In this document: piece by piece, positions 23,195 through 35,445 of the stretch
Layout of the letters: every line of letters starts with the position of its first letter
Position numbering within the stretch: position 1 is the first letter of the stretch
From: Siphonodentalium dalli
Lineage: Eukaryota; Mollusca; Scaphopoda; Gadilida; Siphonodentaliidae
Direction of reading: 5' to 3'
NCBI GenBank assembly: GCA_032622095.1
Contig: CP136062.1
Location: 224,452,578-224,516,577, forward strand
DNA: 64,000 nucleotides
Notes under the pieces: model-generated
Told to the model about the DNA's origin: nothing
The model's input: only the letters and a program-made list of their open reading frames with translations
The model's database searches: none
Made by a program: the position numbers and the translations under genes

Positions 23195-23732
23195 CTGAGC
23201 ATATCAGTCATAGGTTATAGGTATGCCCACACTAGGCGGTATGCCACATGGGAGTATCTCAGTCATAGGTTATAGGTATGCCCACACTATACGGTATGCC
23301 ACATGGGAGTATCTCAGTCATAGGTTATAGGTATGCCCACACTAGGCGGTATGCCACATGGGAGTATCTCAGTCATAGGTTATAGGTATGCCCACACTAG
23401 ATGGTATGCCACATGGTAGTATCTCAGTCATAGGTTATAGGTATGCCCACACTAGATGGTATGCCACATGGGAGTATCTCAGCCATGGGTTATAGGTATG
23501 CCCACACTAGGTGGTATGCCACATGGGAGTATCTCAGTCATGGGTTATAGGTATGCCCACACTAGACGGTATGCCACATGGGAGTATCTCAGTCATAGGT
23601 TATAGGTATGCCCTCACTAGATGGTATGTCACATGGGAGTATCTCAGTCATAGGTTATAGGTATGCCCACACTAGGCGGTATGCCACATGGGAGTATCTC
23701 AGTCATGGGTTATAGGTATGCCCACACTAGAC
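23195..23732. repeat. 55-bp minisatellite, left block
   Basis: About ten copies of a 55-bp unit containing 'agtatctcagtcataggtta' and 'ggtatgccacatggg'. Units differ at a few positions only. The array is interrupted by the reverse transcriptase element and resumes at 25563. Confidence 0.95.
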
Positions 23733-25562
23733 TTTTACTTTAAACATATTTTATTCGTATATAAATATACAAAAGGGATCGGGGCACAAGTTATTTCAAC
23801 TTAGGTAGTCCCTCTCCCGTACAAAATTTACAATACATTGTTATAAGATGACAAAAGGCGATAACAGAAACGTTTGTACATGGTGAGAAAACAATTTGAA
23901 TTTGCATTATGTCGAATAACATCTTTCAGCGTATGTTTATGGATTACCAATTAGAACGAGCATAAATATGTGCATATCTATATCTATTGTGATATTTAAG
24001 GAAGATGTAAATATAGATTGCAAGGCTATGTATGTATCAAACATTTGACTGTAATGTTAAGCTAAATGTGTATAGTAGTGAATTTGGCGATTCGCCAGAT
24101 GACGCCCTTGACAGTTACGCTGGAAGAAATTATCGATGTGAATACAAATGGTACATGGATGTGGCAATCCGAATGAGGGAGGGGTGTCTAGCAATGTTTG
24201 TAATTGGTGTATATTGAGCGATTTGTGGTTGACATTGGATTGTGGCTATATGTCAACGCAGCCAGACGTTCATGAATCGAAGCGTTTTGTCGCAGCAATA
24301 TACTGTTGCACTATTTGGAAAAACCTTATATTTTCCGGAATTGAGATGTACGATATCCCGAAAAGAAACTGATCGATGTCGGTTATAATGAAGCGTTCGC
24401 GGTTTAACTTATCGTCAAGTTCCAACCGTTCATTTTGATACAAAGGGCACATAAAAAAGAAATGGTATGCATCTTCCAAAGGGTTCCCACAACTGCAAAC
24501 AGGACTTTCGGCTATGTAGTTTTGATACATATCAGCACGAAGATCACTGCACCCGTTTCGAATTCGGGAATGTATCATATTATATCGTCTGAGACCTGAA
24601 TAGAAATGAGGGCTCACGGGGTTTGGGGGTTGGTATACGAGTCGTAAATTGAATTTGAAGTCAGAGAAAGGGACAACGTCGCTCATTTCAGTTGGGATTT
24701 TGTTCCAATCAGCTATCGCCGAGGGCAAAAAGGACTTTTTGTAGTGCTCAGTGTGGCATCGGTAAGAATAGAATTTTCCCGGGCGTCTGAAATTATAACT
24801 TGAGACCTGGCTAGCTCTGGGTGGGAGGATGGTAGATAGGTAATTTGGCGATTCATTTTTCACTATTTTGTAAATCACTTCAAGCTTGTGGTATTGGCGC
24901 CGCGTTTCCAAAGAAAGCCAACCTACCTCCTGCAGGACAACAAAATTAGAAACCGATCGTGTCAGTCCAGAGACTATACGGCCAGCATCTGCATGGAGGC
25001 GGTCGAGCTTGTCTAATAGGTAACGCGGTGCGCAGTCCCATACAACATCAGAATAATCGAATAGTGGTAATATATAAGTTTTGTATATCTTTTCGAGCGT
25101 TTTTCTATCGAGTTGATATTTAAATCGCCTCAACTGGGCCAGACGAGAGGCGATCCTCTTCACTGTACTTTCTATATGAATGTTCCAGTTTAGATTTTGT
25201 TGTAGTTCAAGACCAAGGTGTTTATGAGATTCCACAAAGCTGATAGGGTCGTTTATAAATTTAAGGTTTGGTATTTCTGGAGAGGGTAGGGTCAACGAGA
25301 AAGACATACCTACGGTTTTGGTTGGGTTAAAGCTCACGAGCCAGTTTTTTGACCAGGTCGTTATTTTCGTCAAATCGTTATTCATAATTTTAGAAAGTTC
25401 ATCCAGATCCCAGTGGCTGCTCATAATACAAGTATCATCTGCGTACATTCTCGTGATGGAGTCAATATTATCTGCTAAATCGTTTATATAGACGAGGAAT
25501 AAAAAAGGGCCCAGAATATATCCCTGGGGGACTCCTGCGGAGATAACCTCGTAGCTGGAAAA
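23733..25562 (-). mobile_element. 5'-truncated non-LTR retrotransposon inside the minisatellite
   Basis: About 1.8 kb of sequence unrelated to the 55-bp unit splits the minisatellite. It encodes the C-terminal part of a reverse transcriptase on the minus strand, so its 3' end is at 23733. The 5' end stops abruptly in the catalytic domain, which is usual for incomplete target-primed insertion. No poly-A tail is obvious. Confidence 0.85.
24270..25562 (-). pseudogene. Reverse transcriptase C-terminal fragment, CR1/Jockey-like
   Basis: About 430 codons are open on the minus strand. Reading from the truncated start: AGVPQGYILGPFLFLVYIND (RT motif 4 region), MYADDTCIM (the catalytic YADD box), then HKHLGLELQQNLNW and the 'thumb' region LEKIYKTYILPLFDYSDVVW. 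A C-terminal CSCGNPLEDAYHFFFMC zinc-like motif ends the family's ORF2 in many lineages. The endonuclease domain and the first RT motifs are missing, so no working protein is made, although the remaining frame is uninterrupted and so probably young. The open frame runs backward into the minisatellite to 25595, giving a chimeric Met-Trp-His-Thr start. CR1, Jockey and related clades could not be separated by eye. Confidence 0.85.
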
Positions 25563-25976
25563 GGTATGCCACATGGGTATGCCGGTATGCCACATGGGAG
25601 TATCTCAGTCATAGGTTATAGGTATGCCCACACTAGGTGGTATGCCACATGGGAGTATCTCAGTCATAGGTTATAGGTATGCCCACACTAGGTGGTATGT
25701 CACATGGGAGTATCTCAGTCATAGGTTATAGGTATGCCCACACTAGGCAGTATGCCTCATGGGAGTATCTCAGTCATAGGTTATAGGTATGCCCACACTA
25801 GGCGGTATGCCACATGGGAGCATCTCAGTCATAGGTTATAGGTATGCCCACACTAGGCAGTATGCCACATGGGAGTATCTCAGTCATAGGTTATAGGTAT
25901 GCCCACACTAGGCGGTATGCCACATGGGAGTATCTCAGTCATGGGTTATAGGTATGCCCACACTAGGCAGTATGCA
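25563..25976. repeat. 55-bp minisatellite, right block
   Basis: About 7.5 more copies of the unit of the left block. The first copy is rearranged (ggtatgccacatggg twice within 21 bp), which may mark the retrotransposon insertion site. Confidence 0.95.
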
Positions 25977-27055
25977 CCAGAAGACAGTCCATTTCTTGTT
26001 TGATCTTTCCTACTGAGGAAACATGCGCAGAGTGGTCAAAATCGAACAAGTAGAAAATGTGAATAGTTCTGCATACTTTTTCTGAACAAAAAGATGAACA
26101 AACATTGCTATCACTCATTTTCTGCCCATCAAGTTAAGTTCGTCATTGATTCTTTATTATTCATTGGTCAATTGAAGTTAACCCTTCCATGACTGGAGCT
26201 TTTGCGAAAACCTTGTATATGTGATTCTCCCATATAGAATATATAAGAGAATACATTGGCCTCACCATATTTACATTAACCTGGTAAGCCAGTGCATTCT
26301 CTTATATATAAGAGAATGCACACAGGATCTTTAACTCTTTTTCTGCCACCCCTCCACACAGACATACCACATGTTGGTATATATGGCAATGACCTATCAC
26401 CAGTTGCCGTGGAAAATTCAAGATCATAAGGAACATCATAGGGGTGATGTGACTTTGGTAGCCATCTTGGATTTGCTTTAATGTATGTTTTATACTACAT
26501 CCTAGTTTATTACGTTTTTCCTCGTTTCTGGTTGCGTTTGCGATCGCCTCGGCCATTTTGAATGTGTGATACTCATCATCTCGAAACTACATGATTCCTC
26601 AACATGGTAATAACAGAACTGAATTAGATGGCATCGACTTTTGTTCCAAAGTTAATTACACGAACCCTTATGCAATATACTTAGTACAGTATTATACAAT
26701 ATTAAATAAATATACCATATATCGATCGCATCTCACCAAAAGTGAGTTTGTCAATGGTATATTCTAGCTTGGACTGTACTCATAGAATTTGTCTTACCTT
26801 TCTTCTAAATTATCAGCACACACCAGCACTCTATAGAAAATAACTGAACCCCTTTGTAATGCAACAAAACAATAGAATTACATCCCTGATACCAGATGGA
26901 CCCCAAAATTTGCATAAATGCGCTGTTGGCAGCAACTGGGTAACTCGCATTTATGCAAGATTGGCAGCGAAAGAGTTAATGCTGCACCAGTTGAGCTCCC
27001 GTCAAAGACACAATTCAATTTATAGATTCTCGAAAAACAATTGTTGCAAAAAACC
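25977..27055. other. Intron with a decayed TTAA MITE
   Basis: A degenerate family D element starts at TTAA 26178-26181 (CCCTTCCATGACTGGAGC). It includes broken palindrome arms 'agagaatacattgg' and 'gcattctcttatatataaga' to about 26325. The rest is unremarkable, apart from a 'gccatcttggattt' fragment at 26461. Confidence 0.5.
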
Positions 27056-27471
27056 AAGCCTGAGAATAAGGTGCCTGTCATTTGCAGAATGAGGTCCCCA
27101 GATTATTCCCAGCAGGCTAGCATCACTAAATTCACTCTCTGCTGTGGTCTCATCTTCTCTGGAAAGTTTCTTTATTATCAAATTTCTATAGAAACTTAGA
27201 TTCTATTTTCTGTTTTAGATTCTCTATATCCCGAAATTGGCAGATGACACAAGTCATAATTGAGGTTCCTAATGGGTGCATGTACATCACAATATTCACC
27301 ATTTGGGAACTTCAATCTGAGTCTATGTCTCCCATAGAAGATGAGGCTATGCAAAATGAGGTCCAAAGAGGGTGAATTTAGTGATGATAGTTGGATGTGC
27401 GGTATAGCGTGACTAAATTCACCCTCTGGGGACCTCATTCTGCAAATGACAGGCGCACTAAACTCAGACTT
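27056..27471. mobile_element. Foldback element F with 10-bp target duplication
   Basis: Left end aagcctgag and right end ctcagactt. The flanking 10-mers gcaaaaaacc (27046-27055) and gcaaagaact (27472-27481) agree at 8 of 10 positions. Each end carries its own small palindrome built from 'aatgaggtcc' and 'ggacctcatt'. Target duplications of 9 to 11 bp are typical of Mutator-like elements, so a MULE-type MITE is likely. Non-coding. Confidence 0.75.
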
Positions 27472-27784
27472 GCAAAGAACTGATATGAAAATGTTGATTT
27501 ATTCCAGGCCTGACGTATATAGGTAGTACCCACCCACCATCCCATCCCGCCACCCATACTATCTTATGCACCACAGGCGCTCGTATATAGGTAGTATATC
27601 ATTATAGAGCGCAGACGCTGATGCACATAATGCAAAAAGTCCCAACTCAATATCTCAAGCCCTTATGTGCGGTATAGCGTGACTAAATTCACCCTCTGGG
27701 GACCTCATTCTGCAAATGACAGGCGCACTAAACTCAGACTTGCAAAGAACTGATATGAAAATGTTGATTTATTCCAGGCCTGAC
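27395..27784 (+). repeat. 120-bp duplication carrying a splice acceptor
   Basis: Bases 27395-27514 and 27665-27784 are the same sequence, offset by 270 bp. The unit runs from the right arm of foldback F through the acceptor 'gatttattccag' and the first seven bases of the CTLD-2 second-half exon. The upstream copy is then joined to unrelated sequence, so it makes a decoy acceptor. Confidence 0.9.
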
Positions 27785-28016
27785 TTTAACACTGCAAACC
27801 CATCTTGGATTGGAATCAGTGATCTGGATAGAGACATATGGTCAGACATCAGCACCGTCTGGTCATATTACCAAGGATATGATACTGGCAATCAACCTCT
27901 TTCTGGTGATATAAACCCGCAGCAAACAATGGAATGTTCTAAAAGGGATTCATCACTTTTTTTCACTAAAACATACTGCGGATCTGAGTTCCCATCTATC
28001 CTGTGTGAATCACGAG
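27778..28016 (+). CDS. CTLD-2, second-half exon
   Basis: A 239-nt exon after ttattccag and before GTACTT. It enters in phase 2 and leaves in phase 1, which completes the codon begun by 21619-21802. The reading includes PSWIGISDLDRDIWSDISTV (the W-I-G core and second Trp), then WSYYQGYDTGNQP, TMECSKRD and TYCGSEFPSILCES, giving the expected Cys pattern of a CTLD end. The EPN or QPD motif and the W-N-D triplet that bind calcium and sugar are absent, so calcium-dependent sugar binding is unlikely. The donor GTACTT is weaker than the others; the phase and the matching C-E-S end support this position. Confidence 0.78.
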
Positions 28017-28547
28017 GTACTTTATAGCAAATTCTCTATTTATAGCATTACGGCCTTGAAAAGTCAATTTGCAGTTTATGAGCCAAAAAAGTTCTGAAAA
28101 TTAATATTATTTCTTTATTTCCTCCATTATATCAAGACGTCCATCTGTCTGTCCGTCCGTTCACTTTTGGTTTCCGGATGTTCAATTTTCTCCAGAGTTA
28201 TGGCCCTTTTTTGAAAACTAAGGCTGAGTTTGATTTTGAGCTCTGTCTTTGCATCATCACATCAGTCGAGCCTTTGTTCGTGGCCTACATTTTGGACAAA
28301 CCACAGGCATATTTTGCCAGGCCCTGGCGATGCTCTTGTCACTATCTTGTCTTTGTTCTTTGTATGAATGAACTGGTTTGGATTATCAATTTATCCCTTT
28401 GACTTCGACGTTTTTGGTATGATAGCTAATGTGTCAACTGAGTTTCACTCAGAGCAGTTACTTCTATCTCATGTAAAGGACTGTAGAACACAAATGGCTG
28501 TACAGTACCCAGTTGTACGGTAGAAGTTGCTGTATATGAAATATCCC
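28017..28547. other. Intron with a dispersed-repeat fragment
   Basis: Around 28135-28330 there is a piece like repeat H ('gtccgtccgttcacttttgg', 'tctccagagttatggccct'). Otherwise nothing recognised. Confidence 0.45.
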
Positions 28548-28551
28548 TTAA

Positions 28552-28710
28552 CCCTTTCATGACGGGAGCTGTGCTGATGCAGCATTAACGATTATGTGCC
28601 AGTACATTCTCTTATATATGCGAGGCTCCCTATGGGAGACTTGCATATATAAGAGAATGCATAGGCACAGGGGTTTCCCAAAATTTTAGGAAGCTCCAGT
28701 CATGGAAGGG
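28552..28710. mobile_element. TTAA-flanked MITE, family D
   Basis: TTAA at 28548-28551 and 28711-28714. Ends CCCTTTCATGACGGGAGCT and AGCTCCAGTCATGGAAGGG. The interior is a diverged version of the 69-bp palindrome (about 28593-28671). Length 159 bp. Confidence 0.8.
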
Positions 28711-28886
28711 TTAAAATTCAAATTTATGATTGCTTTGATCACGATTATCTTGAATATATTAATTTACATGGATGCTGTAACTCATGGGACCACACTCTTA
28801 ATTTACAGGTAAGGCCACTGGTAAGGCCACAGGTAAGGCCAAACAAAAAAAGATATTCGATTCTCAGGCAATTTTATTTTTTTTAA

Positions 28887-29343
28887 CCCTTTACCCAACA
28901 AAACGCCAAAAACGCCCAAATAAAGCTTCAACAGCCTAAAAATATCTTCCGTCTGTCTCAATAACACCATACAAATATGGATATCATTGGAACCGTTTCA
29001 TTGACCACATTGTGATGGTTACAGTTATGCCCTGTGCCAATGCATTCTCTTATATATGCGAGTCGACCATAGGTCGCCTCGCATATATAAGAGAATGCAT
29101 TGGCCTAAAAAAAATCTTTTTTTAACACTTTTTACCATTTTTTCTTACATTCTTTAACAATTTTATAATTTTTTCTTACATTTTTTAACAATTTTTATAA
29201 TATTTTTCTACATTCTTTGACAATTTTATCATTTTTAATATGTGTTAAGCCAATGCATTCTCTTATATATGCGAGGTGACCTATGGTCGACTCGCATATA
29301 TAAGAGAATGCATTGGCACAGGGCCGTTCTGTTGGGTAAAGGG
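28887..29343. mobile_element. TTAA-flanked MITE, family A, copy 2, reverse orientation
   Basis: TTAA at 28883-28886 and 29344-29347, ends CCCTTTACCCAACA and TGTTGGGTAAAGGG, 457 bp. It is the reverse of 7581-8035 and almost the same length, with both 69-bp palindromes (about 29036-29104 and 29250-29318). Confidence 0.88.
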
Positions 29344-29347
29344 TTAA

Positions 29348-30227
29348 AGTCGATGTGGGAGAGAGGGTTTTTTATTTTTTATTTTTTTCTGCCCATAGAC
29401 AGGCATAGTAAACATGGGTTATTTTAACTTCCCAGTTCCAGAAAATGTAGGGCGAACTTTGTAATGGATATAAACTAATTTAATCTGATATAGAGAATGA
29501 CAAATTATGACGTTGTACTACCCGTACATCATATAGGAAATTACCTAGAATGATATATATATTGATATGATTTTATATCGGCACAATAATTTGTAAACAC
29601 GCAGAACTACATGTTCGATTCATATAAAAATACAGAACTTAAATACAGTCAAAACGAAAAATAAAGTGATCTTCCAAACTATCATAGAAAGTCTTGATTC
29701 ACTTATTCCACTGATTAATTAGAGACTGTTTATGTACCGCAATGATGATAGACAATAAAACTTCAAATAACCATCATAAGCATGGCCAAAATTCACCTCT
29801 TGTCAAACTGTAGTGTGCTCCGGTTTGCGTATCTTCTATCGGTTTGCGTATCTTCTATCGGTTTGAATATCTTCTATCGAAACAGTGTAACAAGGGGGAA
29901 TACTCTATCTTGCAGGGTTACTTTCTTACTGTGCAAAGGTCAAATATCTAATTTACTGCTGATCTTTTATCCAAATATTCAACACATTTGGCCAATATAC
30001 TTGGGGGTTTGAACGACCTGTGGTGACAATAATGTTGGGTGGTATAAGATGGTGTGAGTTTTCACATTGTGGTGTTGATGATTAATCAAAATACTGCACA
30101 TGCAGCTCTATACTCTTTTCAATATACATATTTACCAGTAACACTTGTATTAGTGTCACCAAGATTAAGGAGACACCCCATTTGTGATAATTCAAAGCAT
30201 CTCAAATTCTTACTATAAATTTGAAGG
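29348..30227. other. AT-rich intron, minor 21-bp repeat
   Basis: Three copies of 'cggtttgcgtatcttctat' at about 29820-29880. No exon or element was recognised. Confidence 0.45.
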
Positions 30228-33200
30228 GGAAAATCATTATCCTCTATAACCAATGTATGCTACAGTATTATAACAACACTGGAGAATCCCATTACCCTCT
30301 ATAACCAATGTATGCTACAGTATTATAACAACACTGGAGAATCCCATTACCCTCTATAACCAATGTATGCTATAGTAGAATACAAACACCTGTTCACCCT
30401 CATGATATGATAGGTATGTTCTAATTATGTAAATAAAATAAAAACACTGGAGAATCCCATTACCCTCTATAACCAATGTATGCTACAGTATTATAACAAC
30501 ACCTGTTCACCCTCACGATATGATAGGTATGTTCTAATTATGTAAATAAAATAAAAACAACTTTGTTTGAGATAGTTCGATAGAAAGTTTAATAGGAAAT
30601 ATTTGCAAAACATAGACTGATTATCTAACTTATAAACCTCAGCTAGTGCACCATCTTAAATCATGACTGTCTGCTAGAAACTAAATCAAACATTTTTCAT
30701 TGTGTATTTTAGTTGTTTTTTTTTTATATGTATTTATTTTTATCATGTGAAGGATCAAAACAAGATAAAACAAATTAACATAAATATTTTTCAACCACAT
30801 TTGCAAATATCTGGGTGAAATGAGCTTTCAATACTGATTCATCTTTCAGACATTATTAGCTCAACTTTACTTTGTAAAGTTTGAGCTATTGCCATGGCTT
30901 TGTCGTCCGTCGTCCGTGTGTACGTGTGTACGTGTGTACGTGTGTACGTGTGTACGTGTGTACGTAAGGCGTCAACAATGCAGGCTACAGGTCGTACCTT
31001 TCGTCGGATCATTATGAAATTTGTCATAGCTGTTGACATCAACATTTAGACCAGAATAATTAATTTTGGGGTCATTCGGAAAAAAAACATGGCCGCCAGT
31101 GGCCATATTGGATTTCAAAATTCAATCCATTAGCACGGGCTACAGGCCGTACTGTTTGTCTGATCTTCATGAAATTTGTCATGGATGTTAATATTGACAT
31201 GTAGATGGGAACGAGTAATTTTGGGGTCATTCGGCCCAAAAACATGGCCGCCAGCAGCCATCTTGGATTTTACTCTTTGTATGACTAAATTCTTTAGCAC
31301 GGGCTACAGGTCGTACTTTTAGTCTGATCATCATAAATTTTGTCAAGAATGTTAATAATGACATGTAGATGGGAACGAGTCATTTTGGGGTCATTCGGCC
31401 AAAAAACCTGGTCGCCAGCAGCCATCTTGTATTTTACTCTTTGTATGACTAAATCCTTTAGCACGGGCTACAGGTCGTACCTTTAGTCTGATCATCATAA
31501 AATTTGTCATGGCTGTTGAAATTGGAATGTAGATGGGAACGAGTCATTTTGGGGTCATTCGGACAAAAAACATGGCCGCCAGCAGCCATCTTGGATTTCA
31601 AAATTTAATCCATTAGCACTGGCCACAGGTCGTACTGTTCGTCTGATCACCATGAAATTTGTTATGGATGATAATATTGACATGTAGATGGGAACGAGTA
31701 ATTTTGGGGTTATTCGGCCAATAAACATGGCCGCCAGCAGCCATCTTCGATTTTACTCTTTGTATGACTAAATTCTTTAGCACGGGCTGCAGGTCGTACC
31801 TTTAGTCTGATCATCATAAAATTTGTCATGGATATTAACAATGACATGTAGATGGGAACGAGTAATTTTGGGGTCATTCGGCTAAAAAACATGGTCGCCA
31901 GCAGCCATCTTGGATTTTACTCTTTGTATGACTAAATCCTTTAGCACGGGCTACAGGTCCTACTTTTAGTCTGATCATCATAAAATTTGTCAAGAATGTT
32001 AATAATGACATGTAGATGGGAACGAGTCATTTTGTGGTCATTCGGCCAAAAAACATGGCCGCCAGCAGCCATCTTGGATTTTACTCTTTGTATGACTAAA
32101 TCCTTTAGCACGGGCTACATGTCGTACCTTTAGTCTGACCATCATAAAATTTGTCATGGTTGTTGAAATTGGAATGTAGATGGGAACGAGTCATTTTGGG
32201 GTCATTCGGACAAAAAACATGGCCGCCAGCGGCCATATTGGGTTTAAAAATTTAATCCATTAGCACGGGCCACAGGTCGTACTGTTCTTCTGATCATAAT
32301 GAAATTTGTCATGGATGATAATATTGACATGTAGATGGGAACGAGTAATTTTGGGGTCATTCGGCCAAAAAACATGGCCGCCAGCAGCCATCTTGGATTT
32401 TACTCTTTGTATGACTAAATTCTTTAGCATGGGCTGCAGGTCGTACCTTTAGTCTGATCATCATAAAATGTGTCATGGATGTTAACAATGAAATGTAGAT
32501 GGGAACTAGTCATTTTGGGGTCATTCGGCCAAAAAACATGGCCGCCAGCAGCCATCTTGGATTTTACTCTTTGTATGACTAAATCCTTTAGCATGGGCTA
32601 CAGGTCGTACCTTTAGTCTGATCATCATAAAATTTTTCATGGTTGTTGAAATTGGAATGTAGATGGGAACGAGTCATTTTGGGGTCATTCGGACAAAAAA
32701 CATGGCCGCCAGCGGCCATATTGGATTAAAAAATTTAATCCATTAGCACGGGCCACAGGTCGTACTGTTCTTCTGATCATCATGAAATTTGTCATGGATG
32801 ATAATATTGACATGTAGATGGGAACGAGTAATTTTTGGGTCATTCGGCCAACAAACATGGCCGCCAGCAGCCATCTTCGATTTTACTCTTTGTATGACTA
32901 AATTCTTTAGCACGGGCTGCAGGTCGTACCTTTAGTCTGATCATCATAAAATGTGTCATGGATGTTAACAATGACATGTAGATGGGAACGAGTAATTTTG
33001 GGGTCATTCGGCCAAAAAACCTGGTCGCCAGCAGCCATCTTGGATTTTACTCTTTGTATGACTAAATCCTTTAGCACGGGCTACAGGTTGTACCTTTAGT
33101 CTGATCATCATGAAATTTGTCATGAATGTTAATAATGACATGTAGATGGGAACGAGTCATTTTGAGGTCATTCGGCCAAAAAACATGGCCGCCAGCAGCC

Positions 33201-33870
33201 ATCTTGGATTTTACTCTTTGTATGACTAAATTCTTTAGCATGGGCTACAGGTCGTACCTTTAGTCTGATCGTCATAAAATTTGTCATGGATGTTAACGAT
33301 GACATGTAGATGGGAACGACTCATTTTGGGGTCATTCGGCCGAAAACAAGGCCGCCAGCAGCCATCTTGGATTTGACTTTTCTCTTCATGTCTATAAACA
33401 ATTGTATTAGATATTCAACTTTCCACATTCCTAATGGCTCCATTGACTGTAATATATTAAATTATTCCCTTTCCAAGTTGAGCTACAGTGTCATTGACAC
33501 TTTCATCTTGTTTTAGGGTGATTTTTTCCTCCAAAAAAAAGTTACGCAAATGACTACCAAAAAACTAACATATACAATGAAAGTGTTTTATTTATGTTCT
33601 CGCAGACAGTCATTATTTCAGATAGTAGACAGCGTGTAGATCCTAGTTATTGGATTCCTAAGTTAGATAATGCAGTGCATTTTTTGCAAACATTTCCTGT
33701 CAAACTCTCAAATATGTCTGTCTCAAAACCAATCTGTTCTTCTTTTTTTTAAACCACTTTGTTTACATAATTAGAACATATCTCTCATATTGTGAGGGTA
33801 AACATGTGTTGTTAGAGTACTATAGCATACATTGGTTATAAAGGATAATGATTTTTTTTTCCTTTAAATT
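30228..33870. repeat. Large inverted repeat enclosing the tandem-repeat element
   Basis: Left arm about 30228-30690 and right arm about 33590-33870 are inverted copies: 'cctctataaccaatgtatgc' pairs with 'gcatacattggttataaagg', and 'catgatatgataggtatgtt' pairs with text near 33772-33800. The left arm also has a 55-bp local tandem repeat ('ggagaatcccattaccctct' at 30281, 30336, 30449). The space between holds the element at 30856-33504. A foldback element with a secondary insertion, or one long-armed element, would both fit. Confidence 0.7.
30856..33504 (+). mobile_element. 162-bp tandem-repeat element with hairpin end, Helentron-like
   Basis: Starts with 'ttagctcaactttac' that folds with 'gtaaagtttgagcta', then a 'tgtgtacg' microsatellite. 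About fifteen units of 152-167 bp follow, each with 'ggccgccagcagccatcttg' (31087 to 33350). It ends in 'gttgagctacagtgtcattg', whose AGTGTC-ATT-GACACT hairpin recurs at three other sites. TAGCTCAAC near the left and GTTGAGCTA near the right are inverted. Subterminal inverted repeats, internal tandem repeats and a 3' hairpin resemble Helentron-type non-autonomous elements, but this is inference. Confidence 0.6.
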
Positions 33871-34893
33871 GATAGTTCAAAATTTAGATTTCTTGAAAAT
33901 TCTTAAATTTAAAGAGCAATGACATAAACTTCCATTGATGCCTCAATAATGGTGAGGTTTTTATCAGACTTTACTAATAACTAAGGACACTGGGCTTTAA
34001 TCTTTCCAATTCAAAATGAATCATGACATCTTATACACAAATTCAATGATTTTTAAATGCAAATTATCGGAAACTGAGTTGTGCTGCTTCTGTCAAGTCA
34101 ACAAAAGGAAATACTGCTTCACTTTTTCTATGAATGCCCAGTTTCTAAATCAGTATTATTGTCTTTACGGGAAATAATAGCGGAAAAATGTAACATATAG
34201 TTTGACATTTCACCAGAATGAGTATATATAACATTGGGTTGCAATATAGTTGAGACTAAGAGAGATAATATAATCATAGAATCTCTGCATTTTACTGTAT
34301 AAAAGGTATATATATTCCTGAAAATTCATGAATTGTGAACCAACAGTGAAGGTCTTAATAGAAACAATATAACATTTTAAAAACATTGATGAGCTACCAT
34401 TGAAACGCTTTTCTACTAGGAAGGAAAAAACTTTCTTTGAAAGTTGGACACTTTTAAATTCTCTATTCACAACAAGTCACACTGTTATGATGGGTTAGTC
34501 GAGGTAGTGACTCTCTACCTACTCAGATGCTTCCCTTACTAAATCAAATTTATATGAAGCTCTTATTTCTATATTTTTTTTATTGAAATGTGTAGAAAGA
34601 AACTGCTTGCATGTTGGTAAGTGTTACAGGAGCATGCACATCGAGTCTCATTTATAACAAAAGAGACATGGCCAGGACTGATTCTTGTCCCAATTGAAGA
34701 CAGGTATGCAGTTGTCTACACTCAACCAAATGAACCCCAAATCCACAAAACAAATATTTGAAAGTGACCATTTAATTGTAAATCTCTTTAATTTCTGTAA
34801 TTTTTGCAAAATATTTTCAATTTTGTATGACAAGTCTGAATGAGTATGTATTTTAATCTCAATAAAAATTACTTTAAAAAATACCTTTCTATA
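33871..34893. other. AT-rich flank including an inverted match to 1010-1210
   Basis: About 34380-34590 ('gtccaactttcaaagaaag' class text, here as 'ctttctttgaaagttggaca') is the reverse complement of the left flank of the first tandem-repeat element. This suggests it is the outer arm of the same family. No gene seen. Confidence 0.5.
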
Positions 34894-34897
34894 TTAA

Positions 34898-35195
34898 CCC
34901 TTTACCCAACAAACCGGCCAAATAAAGCTTCAACAGCCTAAAATATCTTCGGTCTGTCTCAATAGAACCATACAAATATGGATATCATCGGAACCGGCTC
35001 CTTGACCACATTGTGATAGTTACAGTTATGCCCTGTGCCAATGCATTCTCTTATATATGCGAGTCGACCATAGGTCGCCTCGCATATATATGAGAATGCA
35101 TTGGCCTAAAAATAAAAAAATTTAACACTTTTTACCATTTTTTCTTACATTCTTTAACAATTTTATAATTTTTAATGTGTTAAGCCAATGCAATA
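34898..35195. mobile_element. TTAA MITE, family A, truncated copy
   Basis: TTAA at 34894-34897 with end CCCTTTACCCAACA and the first 69-bp palindrome (about 35036-35104). It stops after 'gtgttaagccaatgcaatag', where another repeat begins, so the right end is missing. Confidence 0.75.
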
Positions 35196-35209
35196 GTTAA
35201 TAGTTAATA

Positions 35210-35445
35210 GAATTTAGTGAACGAGGTTGATAAATTACGTATAAAATAGGACGAGTGTGAGATACTTTTTATCACATGATCAAATAAACGCGAAGCAATG
35301 CGAAATATCCATCGAAAACAACGATAAAAACCGCAGCGATCGCAAGTCATTTGAAGAACGATGTGACGTCATCGCACGCGCTGTTATTAAACGTGTCTCT
35401 TATCGATAATTATGAAACTGCTTTTATGGGCAAATTATGTGATAA
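35210..35445. repeat. Dispersed repeat shared with 51330-51565
   Basis: From 'cgaggttgataaattacgta' through 'tgaagaacgatgtgacgtca' to 'aattatgtgataaaa', close to the copy at 51330-51565 in the same orientation. No ends or coding capacity recognised. Confidence 0.8.
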
